Shown in pieces: positions 39,501 to 51,500 of a stretch of DNA of 64,000 bases (position 1 is its first letter; each line of letters starts with the position of its first letter). The DNA is from Hyperoodon ampullatus. Taxonomy: Eukaryota > Chordata > Mammalia > Artiodactyla > Ziphiidae. A program made the translations under genes and the position numbers. Location of the stretch: assembly GCA_949752795.1 (NCBI GenBank), contig OX457061.1, positions 6,135,239 through 6,199,238 on the forward strand, read 5' to 3'. The notes under the pieces are model-generated. The model was not told the DNA's origin, did not search any database, and worked only from the letters and a program-made list of their open reading frames with translations.

Positions 39501-42500
39501 GCACAGAACCTGGAGGGAGACGAACACCCACGACTCATCAGAATAAGTTCTCAAGCTTCCAGAACGGCAGCTTTGAAGCTGAGCCTTGGGGGTCCCTCGG
39601 AGAAGGAAGAGGAAGAGGTGGAGGAGGGAGAAGGGGAGGGGAGCAGACAGACAGCAAAGCTGCCCCCACCCACCACTGCTCCCTGTGGGTTTCCCATGGG
39701 TTTTTAAAAATCTGCATCTTCGGGAAGATCCCACATGCCGCGGAGTGGCTGGGCCCGTGAGCCGTGGCCGCTGAGCCTGTGCGTCCAGAGCCTGTGCTCC
39801 GCAACGGGAGAGGCCACAACAGTGAGAGGCCCGCGTACCGCAAAAAAAAAAAAAAAAAATCTGCATCTTCTGTCTGAATGGCTGTGGGACTAAGGGGAAC
39901 TGTGTGTCTGGCAGAAAAGGGAGCTTTGCTCTGCGCGGGGAAGCTGTCAGATGCCACAGGGAGGCCCAAAGAACCACGGGGACCCAGAGCCCGCAAACGA
40001 AGTATCAATACCATCAAACGTCTATGAAGTTATTCACAATCGCCAGCAAGCGGAAACAGCCCAGGTGTCCATCAACTGGTGAATAAATCGACAAAAGGTG
40101 CTCTATCCAGGCAACGGAATATTATCCAGCCATAAAGAGGACCAAGGTCCTGACACCTGCTACAACATGCAGGAACCTCACAAACATCACGCTAAGTGAA
40201 AGCAGCCAGACACAAAAAGCCACAGAGCGCATGATTCCATTTACAAGAGACGTCCCGAAGAGATCAATCCAAAGACAGAAAGCAGATGAGTGGTTGCCGG
40301 GGGCTGGGCTGGGGTCGGGCAGGGATGGGAAGGGGCTGCCAATGAGTGCGGGGATTTTTTGTGTGGAGGAGGGTGCTGGAAATGTTCTCAAGTTAATTGT
40401 GGTGATGGCTGCACAACTCAGAATGTACTTAAAAACGCAGAATTGGAAAGCATGTGATTTATATCTCAATAAAGCTTTTTCATTGAAAAAAGTTGGTGAG
40501 AACTAAATGACAGATAGGATGATGATAATTTTTGAAAGCTGGAAATGATGCTTTCGTTTATAGCAGCAGCAGGAAAATGCTGTCAAAGGGAGTGACTTTC
40601 CACCACGGACAATGTACTAAGCATCGCACATCCATCACTGTATCTTGAGAACAGGGTTTAAACCTTGTCCACTTTACAGATGGAGAAACGGTCCAAGAGG
40701 AACCAGTGGCCACCTGAGGCCACCGACTAATACAGAAGCAGCCGGGATCCACACTCAGGTCTGATGAACTCCAGGGTCTGAGCCCTTCACCCTAGCCCCA
40801 CCCTCCAGGCATATTTTCCCACCTCATGCAGGTGAACTCCTGGAATCTCATAAACCTCAAGAGAAAGCCGTAAGCCAGCGCGAAGTGGAGGGGGCCAGGG
40901 GAGAAGGAACGGAACAAAACTCCAGGATTGCAAAAGCAGCTCTCACAGATTTATGGCTCCCGGATGATCTATTAACACACCACAACAAGGAGGGGTGAAC
41001 AAATGGGAAATGCGGTGTGCCATTTCCGTAACAAACCATAAATAAACAAGCACCCGCCAGGCGGCTGCCCAGCCAAGGAGCCAGGACCAGGCTTTCTGCG
41101 GAGAGATGCAGGCTCCCCCAGACGACCACTCCCTCCCCCACCTACGACCTGTGCTGCAGAGACACCAAAGGGCGTGCGGATGGGGGCAGCACAGCGCCAG
41201 CCCAGCCCCAGGACCCCAGCCGTGTGCAGGTATGCAGGCTCCAAGGACGGGAGGGCGCACCAAACAGATGCTCTGAGAGGTAGAGACCCACGTGTGGGTG
41301 TCAGGAGTGGGATCTTGCACAGCAGGCTGCTCTGAGACCTCCTCCTCCATCTGGAACTTCACAAAGGCCCCGCCAGGGCTGATGTCACCGGCCAGAGCTG
41401 TCCCCTCGCCACAGCCCCACTCCTCGAGGGTCAAGGGTCCCAGGAGTCTGAGGCCTTCTTGTCTGGAACCACCCCGCCCGACACCCCTGCCTGGGGAGGC
41501 GCAGCCAGGCTTTAAAGGATGCCCCAGCACCTTCTCCATTTCTGCCTACTCTCAGGATCCCTGAAATCCCGGCTGCCAGACACCTGGTCCGCGGAGCAGG
41601 CACAGACGGCGCACGTGTCTCATTCAGGAGGCTGTCTCAGCCGTGGCATCACTCTTTCTTAGCTGAGTGACCACACGCAGGTCACCCCACCTCGCTGAGC
41701 CCCAGTTCCACTCAGTTCTGCTCTGCTGAGCAGATTGAAGGCGATCCTGCACGCAGCACCCCTCGGCCATGCGTGAAGCACTGCGTGCGTGTTATTTCAG
41801 AGGCCTTCCCCCTCTGAAGGGCATCCACGCTCCCTTAAAGGCCAATGGCCAAAAGTGCTGTGTGTGTAATCGGATTGCATGCCCCTGGGGGTGTCCACAG
41901 GGTCCCACACACTGGCCGGTTCACGGGTCACCTGGAGGTCAGTTTCCTCAAACCCCAAGCTCCGTTTCCTCAAACCCCAAGCTCCGTCCATCCCCAGACC
42001 CAAGGCCCCGCAACTGGGGTTACCTGTCGGTGACGGGTGGCACAGGAAGGGAGTCCTTGGCCCAGGTGACCAGTGGGGGTGGAGAGCCCTGGGCTTCACA
42101 GTCCAGGGTCACCTCGTCACTGGCCTTGGCTGTGACCCTCAGAGGCTTGTCTGTGTCACATGACCCATTCACAAGGATCCTGGGCTTGGCTGTTGGTAGA
42201 ATCATGCAGGGAGTGTGAACAGAGCAGGGAGTCAGGGGTCGCAGCCCAGAGGGGACCAGCACGGCTCCCCCAGGAAGTTGAGGTGGCACTACCACCCCAG
42301 AGGTGCAGAAGGTGGGTGGGCTCTATTATAATGGCAGAGTGTAGGTTTCAGGGTGGGCTCAGATCCAATGGTTTCCCCTAGTCATACCCCACCCTACCTG
42401 TCTACCCCATCCTCCCGCTGGAAGCTCGTCCTGCTTTGATGACCCTGACATGGTCCCTCCTGCCCCAATGTCCTCCTCTTGCTTCGCTCCATCCTGCTTC

Positions 42501-45500
42501 CCTTCCCTGGGGACATTCTGGCAGGTTCTCTCCTCCCTCTCCTCTCTCTCCCTTCTCGCCCTTGATTATCCCATTTATTCTCGGGAATAAATGGGATTAA
42601 CCATCAGATGATGCCCAGTTTCCCTTTGTGCCAAGGGCCCCAGGGAAACACGGGTTCCAAACAGTTCAACACACAGTTAATTATTTAATCACAGTTGTGA
42701 TGGGCACTAAGAAAGGGACATTCCAGAGAGTTCACAGCAAGGTGACTTGACACAGCCTCAGAGATCAGAGAGAACTGAGATCTGACTGACGGGAGAAGTA
42801 GGCTGGACCAGGCAAGGGAAGGGCATTCCAACAGAAGGAACTGCACATGCAAAGGCCCTGAGGCAGGATGGATCATTTAAGAAATTGAAAGGAGGCCAAA
42901 GGGTCTGGGCACAAAGAGCTGGGGAGAAAGGTGGGCGAAGGGGCTGCCAAGATGGGCGGGGGTCCAGTGTAGGGCCTTGTGTCTTTCCAAGGCTTGTTAA
43001 TGTGACGCTTTCCCCCCATCCGGTGACCAAGGGCTGAGTTGGAACCACTCTTAGAGCATGCCCACACTACAGGGGACAGTGCTCTGAAGGACAGCTTTGG
43101 TCTACATGCCCTTCAGACATGAGGAATTTAGAGGCAGGGTTGACGAGATGCAAGGAAGATGCAGGTGAGGTCAGATGGTCCATGCCCCTGCCTCGATGCC
43201 TGCCAAGCCCCTCCCCCAGGACAGGGGCGGCAATCACTCACTGTTGACAGAAAGCTGCATCTCCAGGCTGGAGAAGCCCACGGCGTTGGTGGCTGTGCAG
43301 ACATAGGCCCCTGCATCCTGGGCAGATGGCCGGGCGATGACCAGGGTACCATCCTTGCTCACATTGTAGTGGGGATCCCTGGAGGCCAGGGCATTGGTTT
43401 CCTGTGGTAGAGTCACAGGTGACATCAGCAGAGCCCACCACACCTCACGGCGATTTGCATCATTCCTCTCCCCATGATGCACTGGGCCTACTTCTCTGGT
43501 TACCTTTGTGGAAACAGGCTTCACCTACCTTGGTCCAGGTGACGGTAGGGGTGGGCACTCCTGAGGCTACACAGGGGAGAGAGGCTGGAACGCCTTCATT
43601 GGTGATATGGTGGGTGGCAGTGGGCTGGATTCTAGGTGGCACTTTTAAAAACAAACCAATTTCATAAACCAAAGTTCATAGCAGCACTATTCACAACAGC
43701 CAAAAGGTGGGAACAATCCAAACAGAGGGTGATGGATAAACAGAATATGATGTGTACATATGGAATATTATTCAACCTTAAAAAGGGATAAACATCTGAT
43801 TCATGTTACAACATGGAGGAGCCTTGAAAATATTATGCTAAGTGAAATAAGCCAGACACAGAAGGACAAATACTGCATGATTCCACTAACACAAGATACC
43901 TAGAACAGGCAAATTCATAGAGACAGGAAGCAAAATGGTGGTGGCCAGTGGCTAGGGGAGGGGGAAATGGGGAATTGGTGGGTACAGAGTTTCAGTTTGG
44001 GAAGGTGAAAATGTTCTGGAGATGGATGGTGGTGATGGTTGTGAAACCGTGTCCCATAAGGTTAAAAAAACCCATCCTGAAACTGTGCCCCATGGGGTTA
44101 ACAGAAATTCTTGGCTTGTCTTACAGCTTGCTAAAAACCCCTCTGCTTGAGCCCGCCTTCACTGAGCAAGCTGGCTTAATTGTTTCGTTGCAAATTGCAG
44201 ACCCTCCAAGCTTCATGTAGCCTAAACAATAAGATGTTTGTCTGAGTTGTTTTCCAGGAACTTGGTGTCTAGTTTGAGCTGAAGCCAGCTAAGACTGGTT
44301 GGGACCACAGACCCTAAAACTGGGCCTGCACAGGTATCTGGTGAATGACCTTTTGACATCAGAGGGCCAAAAACCCCACCGTCAGATCATGCTAGGCGCC
44401 TCCATTTTTGAACATGCATCCCATGAAGAAGCATGTAACCCAGATACACCTGCACAGGACACTGACTAGCTCACCTTTTCCCTACCTGCAATCACCTTTC
44501 CCCATGCCTAAGACCACCCTGCTTCCTTATCCCATAAATACCCCAAGCCCCTGGCCTTTGGGGAGGTGGACCTGAGGCTTGTTCTCCTGTCTCCTTGCTT
44601 GGCTGCCTTGTGAATACATCCTTTCTCTGCTGCAAACCTCAGCATCTCAGCCTTTTGGCTTGTGGTGCACTGGGCAAACAAACCTGGTGGCACAACAATG
44701 TGAATGCCACTTATGCCACTTAATTTATGCCACTAAACTGTAGGCTTTAAAATGGTTAAAATGGTAAGTTTTATATTATGTATATTTTACCATGATTGTT
44801 AAATTTTTTTTATTTTTTGGCCGTGCCACGTGGCATGTGGGATCTTAGTTCCCCGACCAGGGATCGAACCCGTGCCCCCTGCAGTGGAAGCACAGAGTCT
44901 TAACCACTGGACTGCCAGGGAAGTCCCTATTTTATCATGATTTTTTTTAAAAAAACAATTTTAACAGAAGAAGACAGCCACCACTGCTGTAAATTCATGC
45001 CCCAGACGTAGGGTAGCCTGTGTTTAGGAACCAGCTGTGCCGTTTCTTAACTGTGGGACTTTGGATAAACCACTTAATCTTTTGGTACCCGTATTCCTTG
45101 ATCAGCTAAAAAGCTAAATTAACCCTAATTCCCTGCTCACTCTCTGGGGATGGACGGATGAGAAACGGCAGAAAATAGTGTTCACAGGACACAGTGAACT
45201 TGAAAACAAGTGCAAAATCCGCCCTGGGCACCATCCAGATCTGCAGGCATTAAAACAGGGCGGGAAGGGGGGATGTCTCCAAGAGGAGCAAGGGAGGGGG
45301 AAACGGGCATGGAAAAACCAGAACCGGGAGGGAAAGTCAGAAGCCAAGGGCTCTGACGGTAACACTCAGTTCCTTTAGGGTGGGAAATGCACTTCTGGAT
45401 TTTCCCAGGTGGCAAAAGCCAGCAAGTCGATTAGCATTTGTTGAATGGAAATGAAATTAGCCAAGAGAGATGGGCTTGATCGCCACTGCACAGAGGAGGC

Positions 45501-48500
45501 TGTGCGGCAGGGTGGGAAGTTAGGGGGTGAGGCTTTCTACAGAGGCAGCCTTTGCTGATCCTGTGACTTGGTGAGTTACCTCCATCTCGGAGCCTCAGCT
45601 TCCTTAACTTCAAAGAAGCATGGAGTCTTTTAAAACCACCTCTTGGAGCAGTTAGGAAAATTAAGTGAAACCTGCACACAACCTCTCAGAGGTCTGGCAC
45701 ATGACACATGCCCAACCTTTGATCACTCTTATTAATTGGAATTATGAAGAGACAGGACAGCTGGATTCTAAACCCAGCCTCTTCTGCGCCTCAGTTTTCC
45801 TCTACAAAATGGGGAATGATGAGTTCTTCCTGCTCATCCCTCAGGGTTTTAATAAAACAAGTGAAACAAACAAACAAAAAGAGGATATTAACATATGCAG
45901 TAAATGACAAAACATAACCAGACTTAGTTTAAACTTCTTGTTTTACGTTAAAAAGAACGGTGGTACCTGGTTGGGTGGGTGAAGGGAAACAGGGACTCTC
46001 CAACGCTGTGGGTGGGAAAGTAACAGGGCAAAATACCTGAAAAGCCCTAAAAATGTGCAATCTCTGTGAGTCAAAACTCAATTCCACAACAATAGCTTAT
46101 CCTAGGGAAAGAACTGGTCACATGGGCAGAGGCGGAGCATGAGGATGTTTATCCCCAGGTGTTCATGCTGGTGAGAAACAGGACACTAGGGGACAGGTTC
46201 GACACACCTGGCTCATCCAAACAGGGGACACGCAGCCTTAAACCACTGCTTCTGAGTATTACTGACAGAAAAGAGTCATAAAATATTGTCACAAGAAACA
46301 CTCAGGTTGCAAAACAGTAGTATTACCTGGTTCCAGTTGGTTTCTAACTATTTCTATGTATGTGTACACAAAAGATTTATACCTAATTTATATAAAGAAT
46401 ATATATCATGCAAAAATAATTTATATACAACATATCTAAAGAGTATATACAATGTATATATTATATACATATAGACAGTGTGTGTATATGTACATGTGCA
46501 AACTCATGTGTGTATAAAGTATGAAAGATACACACCAAAATGTAAAATTATTCTGGTTCTTCTTAGCTACTGGTATTAAGGGAGGTTTCTTTTTGTTTGT
46601 TTGGTTTTGTTTTGGGGTTTTGGGGGGGGTTGTCCAATCTCTAAATTTCCTACAGTGAATATGTACTATCTGTGCAATTTGTCTAAACAAAGATGTTCAA
46701 GGTCAAGCTCCCCCCGGGTGCCTTCCCCCATTGCATCCTGCCCCCACCATCCGCCCTGGGACTCACCCTGGACAACCAGCTGCACGTCCCTGTGTTGAGA
46801 GCCCGCCGTGTTGCTGACCAGACAGGTGTACCTCCCTGCATCCTCCAACAGCGCCTGGTCAAGGTGGAGACTGCCATCTGCTCGGACGGAATGCTGGCTG
46901 CCCGGTGGGAGCTGGTGAGGGCGAGGAAGCACCAGCTTGGGCCGAGGGCCCCACTCAGAGCCAGCTAAGAGACAGCACCCCAGAAACCTCACCGCCCACC
47001 AGGCCAGCAGGGAGCAGCCTGGACAGAGAGGCCAGGGGTTTGGAGACGGTGGGGGAATCTGGGGGGCGTTGATGCTCCTACCCCTTCCCTGATGTTCATC
47101 CACCCCCCCACAGACCCTCAGGGCCAGGTGGGCCTGACCCCCGGCCTCCCGCTGACCCCACTCTCCCAGGGCCAACTGGTCCAGGGCAAGACACCTGACG
47201 CAAGGGGGCTGATGGGAGCCTCTCCCAGGAGTGCAGGGTTGGAGCCAGAGCCTTTACTGAGTCGGGGCTGAAGCTCCAAGGCCCTTGCACACTGAGGCCA
47301 CAGAGAGGAGGGACAACCCGTCTGTGGGGAGAGAACAGAGCCATGCAGGGCAGAGCAGAGGCGTGGCCGCATCAGATGTGGTCCCAGAGAGAGAAGCAGA
47401 GAAAGCAACTCCTGGTGGCTGCCCCGGAATGTCCCCATCAGGACCGGGGTGGGGCAGGTGGCGCTGGTCCAGAATGGGGCCTGGGGCAACCTCTATAAAG
47501 ATGTCCAGCTAGTCCATCCTTGGTGACGGGCCCCAAACCCTTTCCACCAGGCCTGAGCCCGCTTTAAGCCTCCCTGTCCCTGTCCCGCGATCCCGACTGC
47601 ACATTCTGCACTCCGGTTCCGGGAGAGGCTCCTGGGCTGTCTCGGTACCAGGCCCTTTCAGGCTGAGTGAGCTTGAGGGGGGTTCTGCCCCTTGCACTCG
47701 GCAGCTGGGCAGGCGCAGGTCCACCCAGTGTCCCCACTGAACTAAACAAGCTCTGCGTCTCCAGCCACTTCCTGTCCTGGTGTGGACAAGGCCCAGGGCC
47801 ACCCCTCCCCACATGCCCATCGGATTCTACTGAGGAAGGCTCCTCACAGCCCCAGCCTACGTGCCCAGGCAGGGTCCTCCTCGGGGTCACATCTAATTAC
47901 ACAGGCTGCGGAAGGAGTCATCCACTTGAGCAGCCTCGGCAAAGCCTGCCTGCTCCGGGAGCTGGACCCTGTCTGCACTGCATCAGGGACTGGAACAACA
48001 GGCCCGGGACCAGGGCAGCCATCTGGTCACACAGTCACTGCCTCTCTGGGTGTCCAGCGTCTGCTGTCTGCTGGGGTGAGGGCACCTCTTTTATAGCTTT
48101 CAGGGCACAAGGACCGCGGGATGTCTGAGGACAGGCCAGAAGGAGGGAGGAAAAGGGAGAGGCAAAGAAGGAGTGAATGGCAGAAAGGAAATAGAGGGAA
48201 GTAAAGAAAACCAAATGGATGGGAATGGGCGAAGCAGCCCCCGTGCACCCAGCAGTGTGCCAGGCAGCCAGGGCAGATGTTTAGCCGCTCGGGTCACGTC
48301 TCTGCCCTGGAATCATCCGAACAGGGGTGACGAATGCATTGCGTCTGTGCCCCCACACACAGCACTAATGATGCACAAGCCCCTCCGGCCAAGGACTCTA
48401 GAGGGTGAAGGATGCTATCAGTGCGTTATCAGAGAAGGTTCTGGAAAGAAGCAGGAAGGAAGAGGACATTCCAAAACAGGGGAACCGCAAAGCAGAGACC

Positions 48501-51500
48501 GAGGTGTGAATGTGACAGCACCCTCCTCCCCTGCACCCAGAGGGGCCCTGCACTCACCGGCTGGCCGGCCTTGAGCCAGCGCCTCTCGGGGCGGGGCCTC
48601 CCAGCCAGGATGATGCAGGGCAGGGACACGGGCTGCCTCTCCAGCACCCGGACGGTGGAGGCGCTGCTGGCGATCTGTGGAGGTGCTATAGGGAGAGGAG
48701 ACAGTGGGGTACACGAGACTCCTGTGGGTGGGCATCCGGGGGACAGAGGCCCCCACTCCCCACTGTCTCCTCCCCAGGGAACCAGCGGAAGCATCAGGAT
48801 TGGGGACCCTAAAGGGTCAAAGGGCGCACTTCTTGGGGTACACTGCCCAGGAAGGAGGGGTCCAGGTGCTCCTCCTGGACAACCTGGCTGTGGACACACT
48901 TGTCCCAAAGGATGGGCAGTCATTGGGGGGTGTCTCTGGGGGTGCCTGGTGTCCCCCCCAAACCCTCCTCTCCAGATCCACCAGCGAACCATGTCCAGTC
49001 ACAAGGAGGTGGGCCTCTGCCTGGACCTTCCCAAAGACATTTTGAGCTTCACAGACATACAGGGCCTGGTCTTCAGGAATCACACCTGAGGGGCAGGAAA
49101 GAGGCAGGCCTGACTGTCAGAGCACATCACGGCTCCAGGGCCCACAGGCTCCAGCTCCCCAGGTGCAGACGCACCCTTGTCACAGTCTGGCCCTGTGGAG
49201 GTTAGGTAGGAGGGCTGGGATGGCAGGGAGGAGAGGGATGGGGGATACAGGCAGGCCTTGGAAGGGTGAGAAGGCCTCGGCTTGTTCATGTGTAGCATGG
49301 GGATAATTTAGCAATAACTGCAGCCTGTAGTGTGATTGGGAGGGGTCAATAGATAATGCAAATACAGTGCTCAGCATCCGGCCTGGCGCATAGTAAATAG
49401 AAGCTGTAGTAGTGACGATGATGATGGTGGTGATGTTGGTGATGATGATGGTGGTGATGGTGATGATGGTGAGGATGATGAGGATGGTGGTGATGGTGAG
49501 GATGGTGGTGATGATGATGGTGGTGATGGTGATGATGGTGAGGATGATGAGGATGATGGTGATGGTGAGGATGGTAAGGATGGTGGTGATGATGATGGTG
49601 GTGATGGTGAGGATGGTGAGGATGATGGTGAGGATGGTAAGGATGGTGGTGATGGTGATGATGGTGAGGATGATGGTTACCACATATGACACTTAATATG
49701 TGTCAGGAACTGTGCTAAGGGATTTACGTGTATTATTCACGCAATAGCTCCTTAAGGTGGCCTGTTATTAAACCCAGGTGGTAGGTATTGTCATTATCAC
49801 TACTGTGACCAGTGCAGAGTAGTGGGATGACGTGACCAGAGTCACCCAACTGAAATATGACCCTGCAACAGCCTGACCTATGGTCAGCACTGGGGGTCAG
49901 GACCCTGCTCCCGGCCACCCAGTCTGGGGGCTGAGGGTGTCGGAAGCCATTCTGTCTCCCCTGCCCACCCTCCCTCAGCCCCAATCTCTTACTTTCAAAG
50001 AACAGCACTCCTGAATCGGGCCGCCCAGTCCTGCTGCCCTGCCCGGGCCCCAGCGGCTGGCCATCTCCACGGCGCCAGGTGACCATAGGGGACGGGCGGC
50101 CCGTGGCCCGGCACACCAGGAGGGCACTCCTCCCCAGTTCCACGGTGACATCCTGAGGCAGCTCTGTCAGCTGGGGCGCATCTGCAGGGAGGTGAGCGGT
50201 CAGCCTCACCCAGCCCCCAGGGCACTGTTTGGAGGACTGCCTCCCCTCTGGTTGCTGGGGGGGTTTCCCTCTTCCAGCCGCGCCCTCATAAGCCTGACTC
50301 ATATCCAGGGCTCCCAGGGCCAACTGGAGTTTGGCAGGGTCCACCCTGAAGAGCTCCTGAGGATGATGAGGCAAAGCAAGTGCCCTTTGGCAGGATGGAG
50401 TCCTCACACCCTACATGGGGTCTCAGGGACCCCGCTTTGCCCAGCCATACGGGGGGGGGCAACATTCCTGCTTCTTCTCTTTACACCTCCTGGGAAGCCC
50501 ACCTCAGAGGGGCTGCAAGTCACCCTCAGCCACAGGAGGCCCACCAGCTCTGAGTGTCACCTCCCTTGCCCTCTTCCTGGGCCACGGGAGCTTCCTTTCA
50601 CGGGTCTCTTAGACTCCGGCAACCATTTCCCAAAGAGCCAACTTCACGGGGAGATTCTAGCTCATCTTTACCTTGCTTCATCCTGCTCTGCTGTTGAACG
50701 TTTTCTAAGAAGCACATAAATCTCTACTATAAAATCAAAACAAGCCTATAAATAACTTGACCTTATACTTTATGGTCCAAATGGGACACTTAAGAGTGAA
50801 AAGAGCCATATTAATAATGACACCAGGATAACAGATGCAAACAAGGGCAGCCCTGCTCACCTGAGTTATAAAACATCCAAGCAACACACGAGGATTTATT
50901 TCCTTAACTTTTGCTGCACACACTCGAACTCCCATGCCCTTCCACAAGGTAACCACTGTTAATGGTTTGTAGTGTTTCTTCCAAACTTTTTTTCTAAGCA
51001 TTGTCTTACTTTTATGATTTGGGGGGGGAGTGGGCATGGAAATAAGTTATTTCCCAAAACAGAAGCTCATGATCCTTTACACCTTTCTGCTGGCCAGAAT
51101 CAGGTCCAATGCCAGACAGGTCCAGGCCCTGTTCCCTGCGGCTTCTGGGCACTGCCCTCAGGTCCCTGTCCCCAGGTCCCTGTCCCCAGACCCACAACCA
51201 GGAAGGTCCCCGGCCTGTTTTGAACCCATTGCATCCAGCATTGTGGAAAAACCTCCACCTCTTTTTTTCTTGCTGTCTCTCTCCAGAAATCTCCCCCATC
51301 CATCCAAATCATGACATCAAATTTCCCTCTTGGCCTCAGGGAGTAGGGAAGTTCCAGGGAGATAGAAGCACAACTTGGAAAATCACTGCAAGGAGGAAGA
51401 CAGTCTTGGACCCAACCTCAGACACCACCCGCGAGTTGCTTTTCTTCCTCATTTGGGGCCTGGCAGCTGCCTCGGCTCAGAATCCAAGAAAGTCTTCCAT

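Noticed and set aside
49180..49692. Minus-strand frame rich in Ile/Thr and plus-strand frame rich in Met/Val
   Set aside because: Both are translations of the GAT/GGT minisatellite, not genes.
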